From an uncultured Lachnospiraceae bacterium (GTDB lineage: Bacteria > Bacillota > Clostridia > Lachnospirales > Lachnospiraceae), in NCBI GenBank assembly GCA_910584915.1, contig CAJUDM010000008.1:62001-126000 (forward strand): DNA of 64,000 nucleotides, given 5' to 3'. This document shows positions 1 to 8,192 of the stretch, piece by piece. A program made the position numbers and the translations under genes. The notes beneath the pieces are model-generated. The model did not search any database, was not told the origin of the DNA, and saw nothing but the letters and a program-made list of their open reading frames with translations. Position 1 is the stretch's first letter; each line of letters begins with the position of its first letter.

Positions 1-1
1 T

Positions 2-931
2 ATGGTACAGACGAGAATATTTGAGCGCGAGTGTGAGACATTAAATAAGAACAAGGAAATACTGGGCAGTATTCACGGCAGTATGGGGGAGGAAGCCACA
101 TCTGTCGGTCTGGCGGCAGTCCTGCGCGAGGAGGATGTGCTGGCACCGTCCTACCGGGATCCGGGGGCATTGTTTACGAAAGGACTGACGACGCTCGACC
201 TGGTGGGCATGCTGTTTGCGAAGGACTGCGGGAAGACGAAGGGGCGGACCAGGGTGCTCCACGTAGGTGATTTTTCAAAGAATATCTATCCCCCGAATCC
301 GATCCTGGGAGCTTCCCAGGTGATCGCAAACGGTGCGGCGCTCAGCTTCAAGATGGATAAGACGGACAGGGTCGTGTTAAATATCATCGGAGACGGCGCA
401 TCCAACGAAGGGGCTGTCCACGAGGCAATGAATTTTGCGGCGGCGAAGGAACTGCCGATCGTTTTTGCTGTCGAGAATAACAGGTATGCCTGGTCCACGC
501 CTTTTGAGAAAAATTTTAAGATCCATTCTTTTATCGAGAGAGCGATCGGGTACGGGATGCCAGGGTTCATCTGTGATGGTTATGATGTGATCGATGTTAT
601 GGATACAGTGAGCGATGCGATAGAACATGTGAGAGCGGGAGGAGGGCCTGCGTTGGTCGAGTGCCGTACATACCGTTGGTCAGGGCATTCCGGGAATGAT
701 AAAAATGTTTACAGGCCCGGAGATGAAATAATCCGTTTCAGGCAGAATGATCCGATCAGGAGGCTGGGTGATTATATGACAGCGGCGGGTATCTGTATGG
801 AGGAGGAGCTTCAGGATATCTGGAGCAGTGTGGAAAAAGAAATACAGGACGCCATTACATTCAGCAGGACGGCACCGTACCCTGATCCCGAAGAATTTTT
901 CGGGATGGATACGATGATGGCAGTTGAATGA
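2..931 (+). CDS. ThDP-dependent 2-oxoacid/acetoin dehydrogenase E1 component, alpha subunit (5' truncated)
   Basis: This is the alpha subunit of an E1 enzyme that decarboxylates a 2-oxoacid (or cleaves acetoin) with thiamine diphosphate. The ThDP/Mg signature is visible as GDGASNEG, followed by the helix and Asn of VENNRYAWS. The visible protein begins at the family's RxFE segment (TRIFERE), so about 10-20 N-terminal residues probably lie outside the window and the Met at base 2 need not be the true start. It overlaps the beta gene through ATGA, implying translational coupling. No E2 or E3 gene is visible downstream, so the substrate (pyruvate, acetoin or another 2-oxoacid) cannot be fixed. 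Confidence 0.9.
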   Translation: MVQTRIFERECETLNKNKEILGSIHGSMGEEATSVGLAAVLREEDVLAPSYRDPGALFTKGLTTLDLVGMLFAKDCGKTKGRTRVLHVGDFSKNIYPPNPILGASQVIANGAALSFKMDKTDRVVLNIIGDGASNEGAVHEAMNFAAAKELPIVFAVENNRYAWSTPFEKNFKIHSFIERAIGYGMPGFICDGYDVIDVMDTVSDAIEHVRAGGGPALVECRTYRWSGHSGNDKNVYRPGDEIIRFRQNDPIRRLGDYMTAAGICMEEELQDIWSSVEKEIQDAITFSRTAPYPDPEEFFGMDTMMAVE

Positions 932-948
932 TCGGGGAGGGAGAAGAC

Positions 949-1923
949 ATGAGCATTATGACATATGCGGAAGCGCTGAGGGCTTCCATGAGAGAAGAGC
1001 TGAAAAGAGATGAAAATGTATATCTGATCGGGGAGGATATCGGCGCCTACGGCGGCTGTTATGGCGTTACGGCGGGGTTGGTCGATGAGTTCGGGGAAGA
1101 CAGGGTGATGGATACCCCGATCTCGGAACTGGCGATCACGGGAGCCGCGGTGGGGTCGGCGATGCAGGGAAAGCGGCCGGTGGTGGAGATCATGTACGCT
1201 GACTTTCTGACGGTGGCGTCTGACCAGATCATCAATCAGGCGTGCAGGATGCGTTATATTCTCGGAAAGGAAGTGAAGGTTCCGCTGGTGGTGCGGACTG
1301 CTTACGGCGGAGGAGGGCGTTATTCCTTCAACCATTCACAGAGCCCGGAAGCGAACTTTATGAACGCACCGGGGCTGACGATCATGATGCCGTCGACGCC
1401 CGCGGACGCGAAGGGGCTGATGACGGCGGCGATCCGTTCCGATAATCCGGTGCTGCTGTTTGAACAGAAATATTTATACAAGACATTGAAGGGGGAAGTT
1501 CCCGATGGAGAGCATATCGTACCGATCGGAAAAGGGGATATCAAACGCCCGGGGAGTGATGTGACTGTCGTCGCGACCGGCTGGATGGTCCACAAGGCGC
1601 TGGAGGCAGCAGGAAATCTGGAGAAGGAGGGCATCAGCGTGGAAGTCATCGATCCCAGGACGTTAAAGCCGTTGGACGAGGAGATGATCTTAAAGTCCGT
1701 GGCGAAGACGGGCAGGCTGGTCACAATGCACGAGGCGAGCCTGACAGGGGGCTTTGGCGCTGAAGTATGCGCGATCGTGGCGGAAAAGGCGTTTGACTGC
1801 CTGAAGAAGCCTGTAAAAAGGATCGCTGCGCCGGATCTGATCATTCCGTTTTCGCCGAATCTGGAAGATATGTTTTATCCGGGTGCAGGAGAACTTGAGG
1901 ATGCGGTGCGGAAAATGATGTAA
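949..1923 (+). CDS. ThDP-dependent 2-oxoacid/acetoin dehydrogenase E1 component, beta subunit
   Basis: This is the partner beta subunit, 324 residues, typical for the family. The transketolase-like pyrimidine domain comes first (LIGEDIGAYGG, then DTPISELAITGAAVG, the segment that contacts ThDP), followed by the C-terminal transketolase domain (VEVIDPRTLKPLDEE). I chose ATG 949 because GGGGAGGGAG lies just upstream and the product then starts at the family's usual MSxMTYAEAL. An in-frame ATG at 928 overlaps the alpha stop and is the alternative. With the alpha subunit it forms the alpha2-beta2 E1. The next gene is 33 bp downstream, so it is probably in the same operon. Confidence 0.92.
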   Translation: MSIMTYAEALRASMREELKRDENVYLIGEDIGAYGGCYGVTAGLVDEFGEDRVMDTPISELAITGAAVGSAMQGKRPVVEIMYADFLTVASDQIINQACRMRYILGKEVKVPLVVRTAYGGGGRYSFNHSQSPEANFMNAPGLTIMMPSTPADAKGLMTAAIRSDNPVLLFEQKYLYKTLKGEVPDGEHIVPIGKGDIKRPGSDVTVVATGWMVHKALEAAGNLEKEGISVEVIDPRTLKPLDEEMILKSVAKTGRLVTMHEASLTGGFGAEVCAIVAEKAFDCLKKPVKRIAAPDLIIPFSPNLEDMFYPGAGELEDAVRKMM

Positions 1924-1956
1924 AGAAACACACTGGAAATTGGGAAAGGAGTATCT

Positions 1957-3153
1957 ATGGAAAAACCTTTAAAAGGAGTGAAAGTGCTCGACTTATCGCG
2001 CGTACTGGCGGGACCACACTGTGCCATGATCCTGGGAGACCTCGGTGCGGAAGTCATTAAAGTGGAAAAGCCGGGAGAGGGGGATATGTCGAGGGGCAAT
2101 GAGCCGAAATATAAGGGGCTCAGCACATATTTTATGGCGCATAACCGGAATAAGAAGAGCATTACCCTGAATTTCAGGAAGCCGGAGGCGAAGGAGATCT
2201 TCCTTGAGATGGTGAAGTCTGCGGATGTGATAGTGGAAAACTATCGCGCTGGGACAATGGAGAATATGGGATTAGGCTACGATGTGCTTTCTTCTGTAAA
2301 TCCAAAGATCATTCTTGCCAGGATTTCCGGTTTCGGGCAGAGCGGCCCATATTCTGACAGAACCTGCTTTGACGGAGCGGCGCAGGCGATGAGCGGCTTT
2401 GTGGAGATCACGGGTGAGCCGGGCAGTTCTCCGTACATGGCGGGAACGTATGTGATAGATTACACGAGCGCTCTGTACTCGGTGATCGGGATCCTCAGCG
2501 CGCTGAGAGAAGCGGAGCGGACGGGAGTCGGACAGGTCGTCGATACCGCCCTTTTGGACTGCGCGCTTTCCCTTCTCCACACTGCGGTGCCGGATTATAA
2601 GATCATAGGAGAAGAGATGACAAGGAACGGGAATAATGACCGCTATATGTGGCCGGCGAACATCTATCCGGCGATGCACGGGCGTTGGGTCTACATCCAT
2701 GCCGGTATGGAGAATTGCTACAGGGCTGTCATGAAAGTGATCGGACATCCGGAAGTTCTGGAGGATGAAAAGCATGGCGCGACGAGGCGAGCGCGTTCTT
2801 CCGAGGAGGGAAAAATATATAACGATGCCCTGATCCGGGCATGGACGATCACGAAGACGGCGGAGGAGATCGTGGATATTCTGGCGCCGCTGGGAGTTCC
2901 CTGCGCAAAGGTAAATAGGATCAGCGAGACAATGGAGGATCCGCAGTTAAAGCACCGGAACATGATAGTATCCTTCCCTCTGAAGGATGGGACAGATGGA
3001 GCCCTTGCGGGGAGCCCTCTCCACCTTTCAGGCTCGGAATTCCAGGTCGTGCTCCCGCCGCCGCAGCTCGGGGAACATACGACAGAGATCTTAAAAGATA
3101 TGGGATATGACGAGACAAGGATCAGAGAACTGAGAGATCAGGGAATCGTCTGA
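1957..3153 (+). CDS. Family III CoA-transferase (CaiB/BaiF/formyl-CoA transferase type)
   Basis: Family III CoA-transferases move CoA between carboxylic acids through an aspartyl-CoA anhydride. The N-terminal family motif (VLDLSRVLAGPHCAMILGDL) is present, and Asp168 in YVIDYTSALY lies where formyl-CoA transferase has its catalytic Asp169. The length of 398 residues is normal. AAAGGAG 7 bp upstream supports ATG 1957. Lying between E1 subunits and an IpdAB-like pair, it probably activates an acidic catabolic intermediate as its CoA thioester. The substrate cannot be read from sequence, since carnitine, bile-acid and oxalate enzymes share these features. Confidence 0.88.
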   Translation: MEKPLKGVKVLDLSRVLAGPHCAMILGDLGAEVIKVEKPGEGDMSRGNEPKYKGLSTYFMAHNRNKKSITLNFRKPEAKEIFLEMVKSADVIVENYRAGTMENMGLGYDVLSSVNPKIILARISGFGQSGPYSDRTCFDGAAQAMSGFVEITGEPGSSPYMAGTYVIDYTSALYSVIGILSALREAERTGVGQVVDTALLDCALSLLHTAVPDYKIIGEEMTRNGNNDRYMWPANIYPAMHGRWVYIHAGMENCYRAVMKVIGHPEVLEDEKHGATRRARSSEEGKIYNDALIRAWTITKTAEEIVDILAPLGVPCAKVNRISETMEDPQLKHRNMIVSFPLKDGTDGALAGSPLHLSGSEFQVVLPPPQLGEHTTEILKDMGYDETRIRELRDQGIV

Positions 3154-3250
3154 TAGTTTGAGGTCAAATAAACATGCAGGCGTGTTCGCTTGATCCATGT
3201 AGGCAAAAATGAAAATAACAAAAGCCAGGACCAGATTTGGAGGTATTTTT

Positions 3251-4135
3251 ATGAAAAGTAAACTGATGGCATTGGAAGATGCTGTAAAACTTGTTCCATC
3301 CGGCAGCTCTGTCGCTTTCGGAGGAAGTATTTTGAGAAGACAGCCCATGGCATTTGTCCGCGAGATGATCAGACAGGGGAAGAAAGATCTGACGGTCTAC
3401 GGTTATCCGTGCGGGCTTGCCACAGATACCCTTGCGGGCGTCGGCGCGGTGAAGCGGGTGGAGGCGGTCTACACGGGATTGTTCCAGTTCGGCATGTCCT
3501 ACAATTTCAGACGTGCGGTGGAAAACGGAGAGCTGGAGATCAAGGACTATCCCGAGGTGGCGCAGGCGGCGAGGTATCAGGCGGCAGCCATGAATATCGA
3601 TTTCATTGTGACAAAGGATCTTCTGGGAACCGGCATGGCGAAATATAATCCGGAGGATATCGTCGAAATGGTGAGCCCCTTCACCGGAGAGAAATATCAT
3701 GCGGTCAAGGCGATCAAGCCCGATTTTACAGTGCTGCATGAATATGTCGCGGATGAATACGGCAATGTGCAGTGGCCGGATCACAGAGACGCGGACGACC
3801 TGGACATGCTGTTCGCCAAAGGCTCCAGACGGCTGATCGTCACCGTGGAGAAGATCGTTCCCCACAATCAGATCACAAGCCGCCCCAATATGACATTTAT
3901 CCCGCACAGCTGGGTGGAGGCAGTGGTGGAGGTTCCCTTTGGGACGCATCCGGCGCCCTGTGACGCTTTTTATGACGAGGACGATGACCATATGGCGTTA
4001 TACCAGAAGCTGGCAAAAGAGGGAACCTGGTATGAAGAGTATGCAAAGAAGTTTATCTACGGGACAAAAGATCATTGGGATTATCTGGACAAGGCAATGT
4101 CAGCTTCCCATATGGCGAAATTGATTGTCAGATAA
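3251..4135 (+). CDS. GctA/IpdA-like subunit of a class I CoA-transferase-fold enzyme
   Basis: 294 residues of the class I CoA-transferase fold, alpha type. The N-terminal segment (MALEDAVKLVPSGSSVAFGG then QPMAFVREMIRQGKKDLTV) matches both glutaconate CoA-transferase GctA and the IpdA subunit of the mycobacterial steroid-ring hydrolase. An acidic stretch (KDYPEVAQAARYQAAA) falls near the region where IpdA has an essential Glu, but I could only align it by eye. TTGGAGG upstream favours ATG 3251 over an earlier in-frame start at 3209. The beta gene follows after 13 bp. Because that partner lacks the CoA-transferase Glu, I lean to a hydrolase or lyase rather than a true CoA-transferase. Confidence 0.85.
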   Translation: MKSKLMALEDAVKLVPSGSSVAFGGSILRRQPMAFVREMIRQGKKDLTVYGYPCGLATDTLAGVGAVKRVEAVYTGLFQFGMSYNFRRAVENGELEIKDYPEVAQAARYQAAAMNIDFIVTKDLLGTGMAKYNPEDIVEMVSPFTGEKYHAVKAIKPDFTVLHEYVADEYGNVQWPDHRDADDLDMLFAKGSRRLIVTVEKIVPHNQITSRPNMTFIPHSWVEAVVEVPFGTHPAPCDAFYDEDDDHMALYQKLAKEGTWYEEYAKKFIYGTKDHWDYLDKAMSASHMAKLIVR

Positions 4136-4148
4136 GGAGGGGAGAAAA

Positions 4149-4949
4149 ATGGCTTACTATACAATGAATGAACTGATGGCAGTGGCGGCTTCGAAGGAAC
4201 TGCGGGATGAGGAACTTGGATTTATCGGAGTGGGCACGGACGGGAGGGCCTATACGATGGCTGTCGGCATCCCCATGATCGCGGCGAGGTTAGCGCAGAT
4301 GTCCCACGCGCCGAACTTTACCATTTTCTGGAATAATCTTCTCAGCCCGAAGTTGGATGAGATCCCGCCTTACCTGACACAGGATTATCTGACAAAGTGG
4401 CCCTGCGCCTTTCAGCCGGTCACCTGTGAGGATAAAAACGAGATGCTTGCAAATGGCCGCTTTGACGTCAGCTTTGACTCGGCATCCCAGATCGATCAAT
4501 ACGGGAATATGAATATCACGGCGATCGGAGACTACAAAAAACCGAAGGTGCGCCTGGTGGGATGCCTTGCCCAGCCGGATCATTTCGCCTTTGTAAAACG
4601 CCCGATCATTCTGACAGATCTGAAGAAGAGGACTTTTGTGGAGAAGGTGGACTTTATAACCAGTGTGGGTTATCTGGACGGCGGAGACAGCCGTGTGAAG
4701 GCGGGGTTAAAACCGTATGGCCCCTGGAAGGTCATCACGGATAAATGTATCCTGAACTTTGAAAATGAGGAGAGAAGGATGCAGTTAGAGTCCCTCCATC
4801 CCGGGGTGACTCTGGAGGAAGTGCTTGACAATATGGGCTTCAGGCCTGTGATCCCCGAAGTGATAAAGACAACGGAAGAGCCCACGGAGGAACAGGTAAA
4901 GGTGATCAGGGAGGTCATAGATCCGAATCACAGCCTGCTCCGCGCATAG
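4149..4949 (+). CDS. GctB/IpdB-like subunit of a class I CoA-transferase-fold enzyme, catalytic Glu replaced
   Basis: 266 residues, the same length as GctB. In GctB the catalytic Glu54 sits in HIIVESG. The aligned segment here reads TIFWNNLL, with Asn62 at the Glu position. The C-terminal half (SLHPGVTLEEVL, then EEQVKVIREVIDP) resembles IpdB more than GctB. IpdAB of Mycobacterium tuberculosis also lacks the transferase Glu and hydrolytically opens a ring in a steroid-derived CoA thioester. I infer ring opening or another thioester-linked C-C cleavage of a cyclic intermediate. AAGGAGGGG before ATG 4149 sets the start. The gene follows subunit A after 13 bp. Confidence 0.86.
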   Translation: MAYYTMNELMAVAASKELRDEELGFIGVGTDGRAYTMAVGIPMIAARLAQMSHAPNFTIFWNNLLSPKLDEIPPYLTQDYLTKWPCAFQPVTCEDKNEMLANGRFDVSFDSASQIDQYGNMNITAIGDYKKPKVRLVGCLAQPDHFAFVKRPIILTDLKKRTFVEKVDFITSVGYLDGGDSRVKAGLKPYGPWKVITDKCILNFENEERRMQLESLHPGVTLEEVLDNMGFRPVIPEVIKTTEEPTEEQVKVIREVIDPNHSLLRA

Positions 4950-5004
4950 TGGCAGTGTCAAAGCAGCGCAGTCAAGGAAAGCCTTCTGAAGGGAGAGAAA
5001 ACAG

Positions 5005-5973
5005 ATGAGGATAGTTTGCTATGGAGAGTTGATGATCGATATGATCGCGGAGGAAAAAGGAGATCTGCAGGAGGCCGGTATCTTTCAGAAAAAGGCGGGA
5101 GGTGCCGCGGCAAACGTCGCGGCACAGATCGCAAAGCTGGGCGGAGAGGCTGCATTTGTGGGAAAACTGGGGGACGATGCCTTTGGGAGATACCTGTTAT
5201 CCTATGTAAATCAGTTTCATATTGACACATCCGCCGTCATTCTTGATCCCGTCCGCAGAACAACAGTGGCTTTTGTTGGTCTGAACAGCGAGGGAATCCC
5301 GGATTATCTATTTTACAAGGAAGGCGGCGCGGCGAATACGCTGTCGGTGGAGGAGATGGATACGGAATACCTGCGAAAGGCGGATATATTGTATTCGTCC
5401 TCTCTGATGCTGACAGCGCCCGGAGTCCGGGAGACGACAAGATGGCTGTTTTCGTTCGCGAGAGGCCACGGCATCAAAATTGCCTTCGATCTCAATCTGC
5501 GCCTCACGGCGTGGCCGGACAGGGATACCGCGGGAGATGTGATACTGCCGGTGCTGCATCAGGCGGATATTTTAAAGATCAATGACAGCGAACTGGAATT
5601 TATCACCGGGAGGCCGGCGAAACTTCCGGAGGATGGAACGGAGTTGTTTGACAGGTTTGAACAGTTGGAAATATTGATCGTCACCTGCGGGGAGAGCGGT
5701 TCTTTTATTTTCGGGAGAGGAAGAGAGGGTGTCTGTATTCCGGCGGAAACGACTGCGGTCGTGGATACAACAGGGGCGGGGGACAGCTACTTCGGTGCGT
5801 TCCTGGCGGCTTATGAGAAGTATGACGGGAGTACGGATTCTCTGGCTGATATGGGAAGATGGGCAGCGGCGGCGGCCGAATTGACGATCCAGGGCGCCGG
5901 CGTGATCCCGGCGATGCCTGACTGTGACAGTTTGCGGGCGTACTGTGCGAGGAAGGGTATAAAAGTGCTGTGA
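5005..5973 (+). CDS. PfkB/ribokinase-family sugar kinase
   Basis: 322-residue PfkB-family kinase. The N-terminal signature is GGAAANVAAQIAKLGG followed by FVGKLGDDAFG. The C-terminal signature DTTGAGDSYFGAF supplies the catalytic Asp and anion hole. Such enzymes phosphorylate a sugar or sugar acid (fructose, 2-keto-3-deoxygluconate, cyclitol derivatives and others) using ATP in the cytosol. GGGAGAG upstream sets the start. It sits between the IpdAB-like pair and an AroE-like dehydrogenase, so a catabolic intermediate is the likely substrate, but the specificity cannot be read from sequence. Confidence 0.9.
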   Translation: MRIVCYGELMIDMIAEEKGDLQEAGIFQKKAGGAAANVAAQIAKLGGEAAFVGKLGDDAFGRYLLSYVNQFHIDTSAVILDPVRRTTVAFVGLNSEGIPDYLFYKEGGAANTLSVEEMDTEYLRKADILYSSSLMLTAPGVRETTRWLFSFARGHGIKIAFDLNLRLTAWPDRDTAGDVILPVLHQADILKINDSELEFITGRPAKLPEDGTELFDRFEQLEILIVTCGESGSFIFGRGREGVCIPAETTAVVDTTGAGDSYFGAFLAAYEKYDGSTDSLADMGRWAAAAAELTIQGAGVIPAMPDCDSLRAYCARKGIKVL

Positions 5974-6027
5974 AACTGTGAGAGGGCACAGGAGCAGGCA
6001 CTTGCATAAGACTGGAAAGGGAGAGAT

Positions 6028-6927
6028 ATGGGTGGTAGGAGGATCGATTCATCGACGAAGCTTCTGGGCGCTGTCGGGTACCCGTCAGGACAGTCCCGCT
6101 CACCGCTTCTCATGAACAGTTGGTGTGAACAGCTTGACCGGAATTATGTGTATCTGATGTATGAATTCCCGCCTCAGGAACTTGCTGAGGCGGTGGCAGG
6201 ATTAAAAGCCCTGGGAGCGGTGGGATTCAATGTCACGATGCCCTATAAACAGAGGATCATGGAGTACCTGGATGAGATCGATGAGAGGGCAGAACAGCTG
6301 GGGGCGGTCAATACCGTGACATGCAAAGACGGCAGATTGGCTGGTTACAATACAGATTACTTTGGCTTCAGACAGGCTCTCGCGGATGCGGATATTTCGC
6401 CGACGGGGAGAAAAGTGCTGGTACTGGGTGCGGGAGCTGTTTCGGGCCTGGTCTGCATGACGATGCTGGAGGAGGGGGCGGACCATGTGCTATGGCTCAA
6501 TCGAAATGGGGAGGCGGCGAAGCTTCGGGCGGATGCCATGAATCGCGTACGGAGGGGAAGTGCAGACAGCGGCACGCTCAGTCCACAGGCGGTCAGTGCA
6601 GGGATCAGGGAGAGCGATATCATCATCAATATCACGCCGGTGGGAATGTCCTCAAATCTTCAGAAGATACTGGAATTTGATGTAAATGCCTTCAACGAGA
6701 ATAAAACGGTGTTTGATGTGATCTATTCTCCGCTTAAAACGCCCCTCCTCATGGAAGCGGAAAGGCGGGGGGCAAAGATCCAGAACGGGATCCGGATGTT
6801 TATCAATCAGGCAAAGCGGGCGTTTGAGATCTGGACGGGTGTGCCGGTGCCGGAACAGCTGATCGATGAGGCGGAACGTATGATCGCGGAGGATATAGTT
6901 GATGGCAACTTATGCAAAGGCTTTTAG
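6028..6927 (+). CDS. Shikimate/quinate dehydrogenase family protein (AroE-like)
   Basis: 299 residues with the AroE substrate domain (GYPSGQSRSPLLMN, then FNVTMPYKQ) and a Rossmann NAD(P) domain (VLVLGAGAVSGLV). The catalytic pair is intact: Lys74 in NVTMPYK and Asp110 in GYNTDYFGF. The SxSP form of the first motif is the shikimate-type variant, although the usual His before it is Gln22. There are no aromatic-biosynthesis neighbours. It lies in a catabolic cluster, so it may oxidise quinate, shikimate or another polyhydroxylated ring compound rather than serve chorismate synthesis. Possible functions are catabolic shikimate/quinate dehydrogenase or cyclitol dehydrogenase. Confidence 0.88.
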   Translation: MGGRRIDSSTKLLGAVGYPSGQSRSPLLMNSWCEQLDRNYVYLMYEFPPQELAEAVAGLKALGAVGFNVTMPYKQRIMEYLDEIDERAEQLGAVNTVTCKDGRLAGYNTDYFGFRQALADADISPTGRKVLVLGAGAVSGLVCMTMLEEGADHVLWLNRNGEAAKLRADAMNRVRRGSADSGTLSPQAVSAGIRESDIIINITPVGMSSNLQKILEFDVNAFNENKTVFDVIYSPLKTPLLMEAERRGAKIQNGIRMFINQAKRAFEIWTGVPVPEQLIDEAERMIAEDIVDGNLCKGF

Positions 6928-7048
6928 ATTCGTATTTTACTGACCGAAGGATAATATGATGGCTTTGTCTGGACTGTGAAGAGATCTGATGCCGGGATAT
7001 ATTTCCGGTGTTTGATTTTATAGAGAGGATAGGAGAGAGGTGAGTGAA

Positions 7049-8173
7049 ATGAAACCATTCAGAATAGTACCGTCGATAATGGAGTATGCGGATTTTGCTT
7101 CCTATGCAAGGGAGGCGGAGCTGAGCGAGCAGGATCTTATTTTGACAAATGAATATATTTATCATCCTGTGATCGCGGATCTGAATCTGGGATGCCAGAC
7201 TCTGTTTCAGGAGAAGTTCGGCGGCGGGGAACCCACGGATGAGATGGTGAACGCGATACTGGGAGAACTGAAGACAAAAAAATATAACCGTATTGTCGCA
7301 GTGGGCGGCGGAACGATCATCGATATCGCAAAAGTGCTGGCGGTGGCAGAGCCGGAGGATCAGGTGGATGATCTGTATGGCAGGATGGCGGACGGGCTTG
7401 AGAAGATCCATCCGCTGACTATCGTGCCGACGACCTGCGGGACGGGGAGCGAAGTGACCAATATCTCCATCATCAACAGGATTTCCAAGGGTGTAAAGCA
7501 GGGGATCGTCTCTGAGGCTATGTTCGCTGATGAGGCGGCGCTGATCCCCGGGATGCTGATGAGCCTGCCCTACGGCGTGTTTGCGACATCTTCCATCGAC
7601 GCGATGATCCATGCGGTGGAGAGCTACTTAAGCCCGGGCGCCTGCGCCCTCTCGGAGATATTTTCTGTGAAGGCGCTGGAGCTGATACTGCAGGGCTGGC
7701 AGAAGGCGGTGGAGGAGGGCGGAAAAGATGCATGGAAAGCCTGCGGGGCGGAGTTTCTCAGAGCTTCCAACTATGCGGGAATCGCTTTCGGGCATGCGGG
7801 CTGTGCGGCGGTGCATGCGATGGCGTATCCTCTCGGCAGCGTGCACCATATCCCCCACGGGCAGGCGAACCAGCTGATGTTTGCGGATGTGATGAAGAAG
7901 TACGCGGAGAAAGATCCCGGCGGAAAGCTGGCGGCGCTCTCCGCGGTACTCGGAAAAGAACTCCGCGTGGCTGCAAAAGACGGGCTGGCGGCGCTCTATC
8001 GGCTGATGGATGACGTGCTGAAAAAGGAGCCGCTCCGGGAGTACGGCGTGACAGAGGAGGAGCTTCCCACTTTTGCGAAGAACGTGGTGGAGACGCAGCA
8101 GAGGCTTCTCAGCAATAATTTTGTGCCGCTGAGCGAGGAAGAGATACTGGAAATTTATAAGAATGCGTTTTAA
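7049..8173 (+). CDS. 4hbD: 4-hydroxybutyrate dehydrogenase (iron-containing alcohol dehydrogenase family)
   Basis: The protein follows Clostridium kluyveri 4-hydroxybutyrate dehydrogenase along its length (DLILTNEYIY, YNRIVAVGGGTIIDIAKVLA, TIVPTTCGTGSEVTN, SNYAGIAFGHAGCAAVHAM). It interconverts succinate semialdehyde and 4-hydroxybutyrate with NAD(H). The metal site of this family is visible as Asp and His in SSIDAMIHAVESY and the His residues of FGHAG and HHIPHGQAN. ATG 7049 matches the family start. A GTG at 7040 is an in-frame alternative sharing the same AGGAGAGAGG. The stop is 20 bp before the dehydratase start, so the two are co-transcribed. Confidence 0.93.
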   Translation: MKPFRIVPSIMEYADFASYAREAELSEQDLILTNEYIYHPVIADLNLGCQTLFQEKFGGGEPTDEMVNAILGELKTKKYNRIVAVGGGTIIDIAKVLAVAEPEDQVDDLYGRMADGLEKIHPLTIVPTTCGTGSEVTNISIINRISKGVKQGIVSEAMFADEAALIPGMLMSLPYGVFATSSIDAMIHAVESYLSPGACALSEIFSVKALELILQGWQKAVEEGGKDAWKACGAEFLRASNYAGIAFGHAGCAAVHAMAYPLGSVHHIPHGQANQLMFADVMKKYAEKDPGGKLAALSAVLGKELRVAAKDGLAALYRLMDDVLKKEPLREYGVTEEELPTFAKNVVETQQRLLSNNFVPLSEEEILEIYKNAF

Positions 8174-8192
8174 TAAAACAGGAGAAAAAACT

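Noticed and set aside
3164..3991. 275-codon minus-strand frame opposite the IpdA-like gene
   Set aside because: Composition is His/Arg/Leu-rich without motifs; explained by the coding plus strand.
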